From assembly GCA_036844765.1 (NCBI GenBank), contig DAIUFE010000006.1, positions 5,475 through 69,474 of the forward strand: a stretch of 64,000 bases of DNA, given 5' to 3'. The stretch comes from Thermocaproicibacter sp036844765 (GTDB lineage Bacteria; Bacillota; Clostridia; Oscillospirales; Acutalibacteraceae). Of the stretch, positions 43,788 through 51,205 are shown one piece after another; positions within the stretch are counted from its first letter, which is position 1, and the number at the start of each line of letters is the position of its first letter. Made by a program: the position numbers and the translations under genes. Below the pieces are notes generated by a model. That model had not been told where the DNA came from and searched no databases. It worked only from the letters and a program-made list of their open reading frames with translations.

Positions 43788-44702
43788 TTATCCGTAAATG
43801 TGTTTGCTGAAATACCGGTCGCCGCGGTCCGGAAGGATCACCGCCAGATTGCTGCCCGCCGGTGCCAAGGCGGCCGCCTTCCGCGCTGCGGAAAGCGCCG
43901 CGCCGGAAGACGTGCCCGCGAGGATCCCCTCCTGCGCGGCAAGGCGGCGAAGCTCTTCCACCGCCTCGGCGTCCGTGATCTTGAACACCCGGTCGACGAG
44001 GGACATATCCATCGTCTCCGGCATGAAGGTGTTGCCGATCCCCTCAATCGCATAGCAGCCCGGCTGCCCGCCGCCCATCGTGGAGCCGTAAGGATCGGCC
44101 ATCACGATCCGGACGTCCTTCTTCCGCTCTTTCAGATATTTCGCGACGCCGGTGAGCGTGCCGCCGCTGCCTGCGCCGGCCACCAGAGCATCCACCCGCC
44201 CGTCGAGGTCGTCGTAGATTTCCGGGCCCGTGGTCTCGTAGTGGGCGCGCGGGTTGGCCGGATTGGTAAACTGGCTGAGCGTCACGGGGTGCGGGACGGT
44301 CTTCTTCAGCTCCTCCACCTTGGCGATGGCGCCCTGCATCCCCTGCTCCAGCGGCGTGTGGACGATCTCCGCGCCGTAAGCCCGCATAATGGTCTGCTTT
44401 TCCTCGGAGAATTTCTCCGGCACCGCGAAAATGACCCGGTAGCCCTTCCCCAGCGCCGCCAGGGCAATGCCGATGCCGGCGTTGCCGGCCGTCGCCTCCA
44501 GAATCGTGTACCCCGGCTTTAGGGCCCCGCGCTCCTCCGCGTCCCGCACCAGGGCGGTCCCCATGCGGTCCTTGACGCTGCCGCCCGGGTTCATCAGCTC
44601 CAGCTTAGCAAAGACGTTCCGCCCCTCGGCAAAGCCCATGCGGTTCAGCTTGACCAGGGGGGTGTGCCCGATCAGCTCGCGAACGTCGTTGTAATAGTTC
44701 AT
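43788..44702 (-). CDS. PLP-dependent cystathionine beta-synthase/cysteine synthase (MccA-like)
   Basis: 304 residues, fold type II. The PLP lysine is in MNPGGSVKDRMG near residue 44. The loop ATAGNAGIGIALAA has the AGNxGIGIA form of O-acetylserine-dependent cystathionine beta-synthases, not the TSGNTGI of classical CysK. GAGSGGTLTGVAKYL is the phosphate-binding loop. Partner gene mccB overlaps upstream by 4 bases. Together they would turn homocysteine into cysteine. CysK activity cannot be excluded. Confidence 0.85.
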   Translation of the reverse strand: MNYYNDVRELIGHTPLVKLNRMGFAEGRNVFAKLELMNPGGSVKDRMGTALVRDAEERGALKPGYTILEATAGNAGIGIALAALGKGYRVIFAVPEKFSEEKQTIMRAYGAEIVHTPLEQGMQGAIAKVEELKKTVPHPVTLSQFTNPANPRAHYETTGPEIYDDLDGRVDALVAGAGSGGTLTGVAKYLKERKKDVRIVMADPYGSTMGGGQPGCYAIEGIGNTFMPETMDMSLVDRVFKITDAEAVEELRRLAAQEGILAGTSSGAALSAARKAAALAPAGSNLAVILPDRGDRYFSKHIYG

Positions 44703-45871
44703 TTGTCTGCCTCCGCGGCCGACTGTTCCAAAGCCTGGGACAGATCGTCGGCCAAATCCTTTTTATCCTCGATGCCGACCGAAAGCCGGACCAGATTGTC
44801 GACGATGCCGACTTTCTGCCGGACCTCGCGCGGCACGGAGGCGTGCGTCATGCTCGCCGGATGGCACACGAGCGACTCCACGCCGCCGAGGCTCTCGGCC
44901 AGCGCGATCAGCTGCACGTTCCGGAAAAAGCGGCGGATATCGTACCGGTCCGACAGGACGAACGAGATCATCGCCCCCGCGCCGGAAGCCTGCTTCTTCT
45001 GGATCCGGTAGCCCGGAAAATCCGGGAAGCCGGGATAATAGACCTTTTCGATCCCCTCGCGGCCCCGCAGGAAATTCGCCAGATAGGCCGCGTTTTCCTC
45101 ATGCCGGTCCATCCGGACGGAAAGGGTCTTGATGCCGCGGATCAGGAGCCAGGAATCAAACGGGCCGAGCACGCCGCCCGTGGAATTCTGCACGAACGCG
45201 AGGCGCTCGGCGATCCGCGCGTCGTTCGTCACGGCAAGCCCCGCGACGAGGTCGCTGTGCCCGCCGAGGTATTTGGTCGCGCTGTGGACCACAATATCCG
45301 CCCCCAGCTCCAGCGGCCGCTGCAGGTACGGGGTCATGAACGTGTTGTCGACGATCGCCGTCAGTCCGTGCCGGTGGGCGATCTCCGCCGCCGCCGCAAT
45401 ATCCGTGACCGTCAGCAGCGGGTTGGCGGGGCTTTCGATCAGCACGGCCTTCACATCCTCCGTGATGCTGTCCTCCAGATTCTTCAGGTCGGAGGTATCG
45501 ACGATCCCGTAGGCGATCCCGAAATTCCGGAAGACCTTGTCGAGCACGCGGAACGTTCCGCCGTACACGTTGCTGGAGATCAGCACCCGGTCGCCGCTCC
45601 GGAAAAGCGAAAGCACCGCCGTGATGGCCGCCATGCCGGATCCGAACGCAAAGCCGGCGATTCCCCCCTCCAGCTGGGCAATCAGCTTTTCCAGCGCCTC
45701 GCGGGTCGGGTTCCCGGTACGCGAATATTCGTAGCCGCTGTTCTCCCCCAATCCGCTCTGGCGGTACGTGGAGGTCTGGTAGATCGGCACGCTGACGGCC
45801 CCCGTGGCCGCGTCGCCGTCGATGCCGCCGTGGATCAGCCTGGTGCCGAAGCTCTGCGCTTGATTTTTCAT
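44699..45871 (-). CDS. Cystathionine gamma-lyase/gamma-synthase family PLP enzyme (MccB-like)
   Basis: 390 residues, Cys/Met metabolism PLP family. Signature YEYSRTGNPTREALEKLIAQLEGG near the N-terminus, DNTFMTPYLQRPLELGADIVVHSATKYLGGHSD broken into its usual order with the PLP Lys in SATKYLGGH, and LVRLSVGIED at the end. Beside an MccA-like gene, cystathionine gamma-lyase (reverse transsulfuration) is the best reading. ATG start with GGAAAGG nine bases upstream. Transcribed from a leader with a Cys-rich peptide and a terminator. Confidence 0.9.
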   Translation of the reverse strand: MKNQAQSFGTRLIHGGIDGDAATGAVSVPIYQTSTYRQSGLGENSGYEYSRTGNPTREALEKLIAQLEGGIAGFAFGSGMAAITAVLSLFRSGDRVLISSNVYGGTFRVLDKVFRNFGIAYGIVDTSDLKNLEDSITEDVKAVLIESPANPLLTVTDIAAAAEIAHRHGLTAIVDNTFMTPYLQRPLELGADIVVHSATKYLGGHSDLVAGLAVTNDARIAERLAFVQNSTGGVLGPFDSWLLIRGIKTLSVRMDRHEENAAYLANFLRGREGIEKVYYPGFPDFPGYRIQKKQASGAGAMISFVLSDRYDIRRFFRNVQLIALAESLGGVESLVCHPASMTHASVPREVRQKVGIVDNLVRLSVGIEDKKDLADDLSQALEQSAAEADK

Positions 45872-45894
45872 CCGTTCCATCCTTTCCGAAGCAT

Positions 45895-45936
45895 AAAAAT
45901 CGGAGGCCGGGCGGCGATTTGCTGCCCGGCCTCCGA
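45895..45936 (-). terminator. Intrinsic terminator (attenuator) in the mccB leader
   Basis: A perfect 13-bp GC-rich stem (45900-45912 with 45924-45936), 11-base loop, five T on the minus strand. It ends about 25 bases before the mccB start and begins 18 bases after the leader peptide stop, so it must be passed for mccBA expression. Confidence 0.92.
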
Positions 45937-45953
45937 CACGGTTTGACCCCGAG

Positions 45954-46070
45954 TTACGGAAGACGACGGTGCAGAAAACGCCCTTTCCCCGCTTTGAGAC
46001 AACAGCAGAACCAGCCGCCGCATTGCGCCGCAGCCGAACAGCCGTTCTCGCAGGCAAAGAAACGTTCCAT
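45954..46070 (-). CDS. 38-residue Cys-rich leader peptide of the mccBA operon
   Basis: Begins MERFFACENGCSAAAQCGGW, then FCCCLKAGKG and a basic end. Six Cys among the first 24 residues, with three consecutive Cys codons at 45999-46007. It lies between a consensus promoter and the intrinsic terminator. Ribosome site AAAGGGG is 11 bases upstream, somewhat long; an in-frame ATG eight codons earlier is also possible. The arrangement is that of a classical leader peptide whose translation speed reports charged tRNA-Cys. Poly-Cys leader peptides acting as cysteine attenuators are known from mycobacteria. Confidence 0.7.
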   Translation of the reverse strand: MERFFACENGCSAAAQCGGWFCCCLKAGKGRFLHRRLP

Positions 46071-46125
46071 CAGGCACCGGTCCCCTTTCATTTCATACTA
46101 ATCATATATGTATTTTCCAATCAAC

Positions 46126-46154
46126 ATGTTACCCCTTTTTCGCCGCGATGTCAA
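46126..46154 (-). promoter_or_regulatory. Promoter of the Cys leader and mccBA operon
   Basis: Minus strand TTGACA (46149-46154), 17 bases, TAACAT (46126-46131). Confidence 0.8.
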
Positions 46155-46307
46155 GCTTTTTCCGCTCGGTCCCGGGCAGGAGGGTTCAGGCATCCGTGTC
46201 AGCGCATGAACCGGCGTGATCTTCGGCGCGCTGTCCCGCGCGGTGAGAGATACCGACGTGTTCCGGCTGCATCAAGCGATCCGGCAAAAGTTCGGATTCA
46301 TACACAT

Positions 46308-46358
46308 AAAAAAGGGGCTTTCCCTCAGACTCGGCTCGTCTTGCTGTCTGAAAGAAAG
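46308..46358 (-). terminator. Terminator after the FG-GAP repeat gene
   Basis: A 13-base stem with two mismatches (46318-46330 with 46346-46358), then six T on the minus strand. The stretch 46155-46307 shows nothing further. Confidence 0.75.
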
Positions 46359-46406
46359 TCTCTTCTATTTTTACGGGCCGCCGCAGAAACGCTTGAAATC
46401 AAGTTC

Positions 46407-47531
46407 TTATTCCGTCCCGCCGAGATTTTCGAGAAACAGCACGAACGGTTTCCCGCCCAGCGCGTTTCCGGCATAAGGGGCCCAGGGCTTGGAGATCAGG
46501 TCGGGCCAGCCGCTGCCCGTCACATCCCCGACCACGGCGGCGTGTCCCCCGAGGTTGACGTCGAGGATCACATGCTCTTTCCACCGCATTCCTTTTCCGT
46601 CCAGGTTTTCCCACACGTAATATCTCGGCGGGTTTTCTCCCCGGATGTCCTCCATCTCGCAGCTCACGACGTCGAGATCGCCGTCCCGGTCCATATCGCC
46701 GACCCAGAGGGAATGGTAGGCGCCCCGGAACGGCCTGCGGGGAACCGCGATGTCGCGGCGGGCCCATTCGGAGCCGTCGCCCCGCACGTTTTGCAGCCAG
46801 AACAGCTTGCCGCCGGTCATTTCACTCTCCGCCATCACGATATCGTTGCGGCCGTCGCCGTCCATATCGCACACGGAGGCGATCGTCGCGTCGACCATGA
46901 ACGGCTGCGTCAGAAGCTCCTGATTCTGCGCCGGGAACGGCAGGGGGTGCTCCACCCATTTCGTCCCGTCGCCGGCCGCGTTTTCAAACCAGACGTTGGT
47001 CCGGACGATATCCATGCTGCCGCTGCCGGTGAGGTCCCCCGCCGCCGCGCCGGCATGGACGGCCGGGCCGATGCGCGTGGGCTTCCAGCGCCCGCGCGCG
47101 TCCCCGGGGATCTTGTACCAGCGCAGATCGTTCTGGTCCGACATGGTCACGATTTCCTGTTTCCCGTCTCCGTCGACGTCGGCCGCAAAAAGGTCGTGGA
47201 CGCCTCTCAGCCCGGGGTCGAACACGATCTTTTCAAAGGGCGCGCCCTCCCGCCCGGGATTCTTGTACCAGGCTCCTCCGGCGACGAAATCGGGCCAGCC
47301 GTCCCCGTCCACGTCCAGCACGGCGGCGCCCACGTCGGAGGGGGAATCCTTGCCGAGAAGGTATCGGTCCCACTTTTCGGGCGAGCGGTACTTATAGTAA
47401 TAGATGTCGCCGTACTGAAGGCCGACGATATACTCCGGCCTGCCGTCCCGGTCGATGTCCGCCAGCGCAGTCTGGCCGTAAAGGCCCTTCGGCAGGGACG
47501 TGTCGATCACATGGTACTGGTAATGAAACAT
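46407..47531 (-). CDS. FG-GAP/VCBS repeat protein of the second glycan operon
   Basis: 374 residues forming a predicted beta-propeller. Calcium-loop type repeats recur every 50-60 residues: DIDRDGRPEYIVG, DVDGDGWPDFVAG, DVDGDGKQEIVT, DMDGDGRNDIVM, DMDRDGDLDVVS. No signal peptide or membrane helix, unusual for this fold, so it seems cytoplasmic. ATG start with GGGAGA seven bases upstream. Follows the permeases of a sugar transporter. Function unknown; a sugar-acid lyase-like or carbohydrate-binding propeller is conceivable. Confidence 0.85.
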   Translation of the reverse strand: MFHYQYHVIDTSLPKGLYGQTALADIDRDGRPEYIVGLQYGDIYYYKYRSPEKWDRYLLGKDSPSDVGAAVLDVDGDGWPDFVAGGAWYKNPGREGAPFEKIVFDPGLRGVHDLFAADVDGDGKQEIVTMSDQNDLRWYKIPGDARGRWKPTRIGPAVHAGAAAGDLTGSGSMDIVRTNVWFENAAGDGTKWVEHPLPFPAQNQELLTQPFMVDATIASVCDMDGDGRNDIVMAESEMTGGKLFWLQNVRGDGSEWARRDIAVPRRPFRGAYHSLWVGDMDRDGDLDVVSCEMEDIRGENPPRYYVWENLDGKGMRWKEHVILDVNLGGHAAVVGDVTGSGWPDLISKPWAPYAGNALGGKPFVLFLENLGGTE

Positions 47532-47676
47532 CGCCGATTCTCCCGTCTCTCTTTCCGATCCGTCCGGATTCGTTTGCCGCGCCTGAAAATCTCTTATCGG
47601 GCCGCGGTCTTTCGGCAATAGCGTACCATTTTCACAATTCGTTTACAAGATAAATTTTCCTCAGAAGGACCGTTTT

Positions 47677-48504
47677 TCAGGCCTTGAGGCCGGTTGTCAC
47701 GATCCCTTCCACAATGTTGCGCTGGCCGATGAAGAAAGTGACGATGATCGGGATGGCCAGCAGGATGCCCGCCGCAAGGGAGACCTGCGTGATGACCTGC
47801 GTGCTGCCGGAAGCGAGGTAGCCGATCATGCTCATCGCCGTGGCCAGCGGATATTTTTTCTCCGTGAGGAACATGAAGGGCCCCGTCACGTCGTTCCAGC
47901 TCCCCTGGAACGTGAGGATGGCGACCGTGGCCACCACCGGCTTGGAGATGGGCAGGATGATGTCCCAATAGATGCGGAAGAACGAGCAGCCGTCGATGCG
48001 CGCCGCTTCCTCCAGCTCGACCGGGATGCTCAGGAAAAACTGGCGGTACATGAAGATGTAAAAGGCGCTGCCGCCGATTCCCCAGAACACCCACGGCCAG
48101 AAGGTGTCGATCAGCTTCATCTGATAGAAAAGAATGTAGGTCGGGATCTGCGTCACGATGCCGGGGATCATCATCGTGGCGAGGACGATCATGAACAGAC
48201 CCTGGCTGCCCGGCGCCTTCAGCCGCGCGAAGGCATAGCCCGCCATGCCGCTGCTGAAGGTGGAAAGGCCGACGGTGATCGCCGCGAGGATGACGGAGTT
48301 CCCGGTGTATTTCCAGAAATCGATCAGGGTGGTCGCATAGTAAAAATTGATCCACTCCTGCTTCACCGGCAGAAGCACCGGCGGAGAGTACCAGCTGTTC
48401 AGCGCGTTGACGATCGCAAGATAGAGCGGCATCAGGAAAATCAGGGTGCAGAACGCCAGGAGCGCGTAATGCACCCAGCGCCCCGCGGCAGTATGAGTTC
48501 TCAT
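47677..48504 (-). CDS. Carbohydrate ABC transporter permease (MalG type), second glycan operon
   Basis: 275 residues, six helices. The EAA loop reads EEAARIDGCSFFRIYWDIILPISKP. ATG start with AGGAGG. Works with the next permease and the binding lipoprotein; again no ATPase gene in the operon. Confidence 0.93.
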   Translation of the reverse strand: MRTHTAAGRWVHYALLAFCTLIFLMPLYLAIVNALNSWYSPPVLLPVKQEWINFYYATTLIDFWKYTGNSVILAAITVGLSTFSSGMAGYAFARLKAPGSQGLFMIVLATMMIPGIVTQIPTYILFYQMKLIDTFWPWVFWGIGGSAFYIFMYRQFFLSIPVELEEAARIDGCSFFRIYWDIILPISKPVVATVAILTFQGSWNDVTGPFMFLTEKKYPLATAMSMIGYLASGSTQVITQVSLAAGILLAIPIIVTFFIGQRNIVEGIVTTGLKA

Positions 48505-48517
48505 CTTGTCACCTCCT

Positions 48518-49429
48518 TTAATCCGATTCGGAATAGACCCAATATTTGCTGGTGAAAAACACGGCGCACGAGAACAGCAGAATGATGACGAAGAGGACCC
48601 AGAGCAAAGCCATGCCGTAGGCGAAACGCTGGCTGCCGAAAATCTGCTGGAAAGCGTGCACGGCGTACAGATAGTTCGGCTTGAGGGGATGGGAAAGCAG
48701 CTGCGTGCCGTTCAGCAGGATCGGCTGCATGTAGACTTGGAACGCGCTGATCAGGCCCATGACCAGATTGAAAAAGATGACGGGGGTGATCAGCGGCACC
48801 GTGATGCGGAAGAACCGCTGGGCGGAGCCGGCCCCGTCGATGCTGGCCGCCTCGTACAGGGCGGCGGGGATTCCCTTGAGGCCGGCCATGAAGATGAGGA
48901 GGCCTCCCCCCGCGCCCCAGGCGGACATCAGGATCAGCGACGCCGTGCAGAAATCGTACCCCAGCCAGTTCACCTCCGGCAGGCCGAACCACCCGAGGAC
49001 CATATTCAGAAAGCCGCCGTTGCTGGAATAAAGCAGCTGCTTGAAGATGAAAATGGTCGTGATGGCGGGCATGATGGAGGGCAGGTAGAACGAGGTGCGG
49101 AAAAAGCCGAGGCCGCGGATCGCGCCGTTCAGGAGCAGCGCCAGCAGGAGCGAGATCGCCGTGGTGAGCGGCACGCTGACGATCGCATAGACGAAAGTGC
49201 GGTACATGGCGTACATGGCCTCGGTGTCGGTGAACACCAGCTGGTAATTGTGGAGCCCCACCAGCCGGAGATTGTCCATGTTGAAGCCGTAGTAGTTTGT
49301 GAAGCTGAGGTAAAATCCAAAGCAGAGCGGGAGCAGGCTCAGCGCGAGGAACACCAGGAACCACGGCCCCACCAGAGAGTAAAACGTGACCGCTTTTCGT
49401 GTTTTTTCTTTCATAACTTTCATAACCAT
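48518..49429 (-). CDS. Sugar ABC transporter permease (MalF type), second glycan operon
   Basis: 303 residues, six helices with EAA loop YEAASIDGAGSAQRFFRITVP. Three in-frame ATGs lie within the first six codons; the true start may be a few codons inside. Its stop is 13 bases before the next permease. Confidence 0.92.
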   Translation of the reverse strand: MVMKVMKEKTRKAVTFYSLVGPWFLVFLALSLLPLCFGFYLSFTNYYGFNMDNLRLVGLHNYQLVFTDTEAMYAMYRTFVYAIVSVPLTTAISLLLALLLNGAIRGLGFFRTSFYLPSIMPAITTIFIFKQLLYSSNGGFLNMVLGWFGLPEVNWLGYDFCTASLILMSAWGAGGGLLIFMAGLKGIPAALYEAASIDGAGSAQRFFRITVPLITPVIFFNLVMGLISAFQVYMQPILLNGTQLLSHPLKPNYLYAVHAFQQIFGSQRFAYGMALLWVLFVIILLFSCAVFFTSKYWVYSESD

Positions 49430-49460
49430 GAACCGACCCTTTCACGCCTTGTCCGGGAGC

Positions 49461-49500
49461 AAAAGAGACTGAAGGGAATTCAGGACAAATCCCCTCCAGT
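49461..49500 (-). terminator. Intercistronic hairpin after the second sugar-binding protein gene
   Basis: A 13-base stem with G-T pairs (49468-49480 with 49488-49500), followed by CTCTTTT on the minus strand. Same position as the hairpin at 27665-27702 in the first sugar operon. Confidence 0.6.
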
Positions 49501-49526
49501 TTCTTTTCCGCGCGCCCGGGCGGGAA

Positions 49527-50924
49527 TTATTTCGAGATCGAATTGACCGCTTCGGTCACCGTATCGTTGGCGTCCTTGGTCATGTTCTTGACCATGTTGT
49601 CAACGGTGGTCTTGCCGAAGACGAGCGGCTGATAGTATTTATCGAAGATGTTCCAGCCGCCGTTGGCCAGATACGGATTGACCGGAAGGAAGCTTTCCAT
49701 TGCGGCCGATTCGTCGTTCACCACGGCGAGGAGTTCTTTGTCGAAATCGGTCTCCTGCGGGATCTCCGCCATCTTGCTCTTGAAGATCGGCAGGCCCCAT
49801 CCGGCTTTGGCGCGCTCGTCCGCGGGGGAACCGCCGATGTACCACTCCAGGAACTTCCAGGCATCGTCCGGATTCTTGCTCTGTTTGTAAAGCATCAAAC
49901 TCACCGCAGAAGAGGGGGCTGCGACGCGCTTTCCATTGGGGGCGGTCGGCGTGGGCAGCATGCCGAAATCGTCGAGATGGGTCTTGGCGTTATCGTTGCC
50001 GCGGATCACTCCGCCGTACCAGTAGCCGTCGATCAGCAGCGCCGACTTGTTGGCGAGGAACAGGTCCCCGCCCGGGGTCTGGTCGTTGTTCACGGCGTTG
50101 GGGCCCACGTTGTTCTTGGCCGCGTCCGCCCACAGGGTCAGGTAATCCCGCACAGCCGGAATGTCGAAGTTCATGGTCTTGTTGTCCGCCGAGCTGATCG
50201 CGGCGCCCGCGCTCGCCACATACTGGAGCATCTGGTTGAAGTTGGCGTCCGTCTTGCCCCATTCCGTGGCGGAAAGGCCGTACTGCACCACTTTTTTATC
50301 CTTGACGACGGTGAGCTTCTTCGCGAGCTCGAACACCTGGGGCCAGGTCAGAGCGGTTTTGGAATCCGGGACCGGGACGCCGGCGGCGTCGAAGCACTTC
50401 TTGTTATAGAACAGCGCGGTGTCGTTGGACCAGTCCTTCGGCAGACCGTAATACGGCCCTTTGCCGATCGTCGTGCCGTCGAAGCGGCAGACGTTCGTGA
50501 CCGGCAGAAGGTCGTCCTTCCTGATGACCTCGCTCTTCTCGATCCTGTCGGTGATGTCGGCCGCGATCCCTTTGATGGCGTAGGAAGGCAGCTCAAACAC
50601 GCCGGTTCCCCGAATGCAGTCCGGCGCGGTCCCGGTCGCCAGCGCGGCGGCCATTTTCGCGTCGTCCAGCTTCTGGAGTTCGACGGTGATCCACGGATAT
50701 TTCTCCTTGAACTGGGCGATCTGGTCCTTGCTCAGCTCCCCGTCGGACAGGTTCGTCGTGACGGTGACCGGGTCGTGCGACTCTTCCGAGGAGACGGCGG
50801 ACGTCTCTTCCCCGGACGGGGCGGCGGAGCTTTCACCGGATTGATCCCCCGCGCAGGCTGTCAGCGACGCGGCGGCCGTCAGCGCGGCCAGAGCAAGCGC
50901 GAGGAGCTTCCGATTCCTTTTCAT
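49527..50924 (-). CDS. Extracellular sugar-binding lipoprotein, second glycan operon
   Basis: 465 residues. Lipoprotein signal LALALAALTAAASLTACAGD with Cys near residue 24 and an acidic Ser-rich linker. Family 1 solute-binding fold: LSDGELSKDQIAQFKEKYPW, ending with an NDTVTEAVNSI helix. ATG start with AGGAGG. Has its own promoter with an operator-like element. Confidence 0.93.
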   Translation of the reverse strand: MKRNRKLLALALAALTAAASLTACAGDQSGESSAAPSGEETSAVSSEESHDPVTVTTNLSDGELSKDQIAQFKEKYPWITVELQKLDDAKMAAALATGTAPDCIRGTGVFELPSYAIKGIAADITDRIEKSEVIRKDDLLPVTNVCRFDGTTIGKGPYYGLPKDWSNDTALFYNKKCFDAAGVPVPDSKTALTWPQVFELAKKLTVVKDKKVVQYGLSATEWGKTDANFNQMLQYVASAGAAISSADNKTMNFDIPAVRDYLTLWADAAKNNVGPNAVNNDQTPGGDLFLANKSALLIDGYWYGGVIRGNDNAKTHLDDFGMLPTPTAPNGKRVAAPSSAVSLMLYKQSKNPDDAWKFLEWYIGGSPADERAKAGWGLPIFKSKMAEIPQETDFDKELLAVVNDESAAMESFLPVNPYLANGGWNIFDKYYQPLVFGKTTVDNMVKNMTKDANDTVTEAVNSISK

Positions 50925-51082
50925 AAAACTGTTTCCTCCTTGATTCTGTATGGAATACCCGAAGCAAAGCGGGGCCCGCGTGACAGACTGCCCGATCCTC
51001 TCCGAACGATCAGCGGGCGCGGTGTAAAAAAACTGGCAATGCCGACAATCCGTCACGTTTTCATAACCGCTTTACTGTATAA

Positions 51083-51136
51083 AGTGTAGCATTCCCCCCG
51101 CAAGAATCCTATGGGGCAAAATTATGATTTCTATGG
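51083..51136 (-). promoter_or_regulatory. Operator-like element, copy 1, and promoter of the sugar-binding protein gene
   Basis: On the minus strand CCATAGAAATC, nine bases, then GCCCCATAGG (51108-51136), 19 bases, then a -10-like TACACT (51083-51088). No good -35. The same element and spacing occur upstream of the GH65 gene. Probably an activator site, plausibly for the adjacent AraC-type regulator. Confidence 0.6.
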
Positions 51137-51205
51137 TATTCTTCAGCAGCTTTCACATAGGAGGACCGATTTGTTTAAGATATCTGAATAAAATTACCGT
51201 GGATT

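Noticed and set aside
45868..46077. Alternative GTG frame through the mccB leader (69 codons)
   Set aside because: It overlaps the Cys-rich frame in another phase, runs through the terminator stem into mccB and has no recognisable features. It cannot be fully excluded.
45871..46125. S-box (SAM-I) or T-box riboswitch before mccB
   Set aside because: The consensus core sequences of neither class are present. The region is better explained by the Cys-rich frame and terminator.
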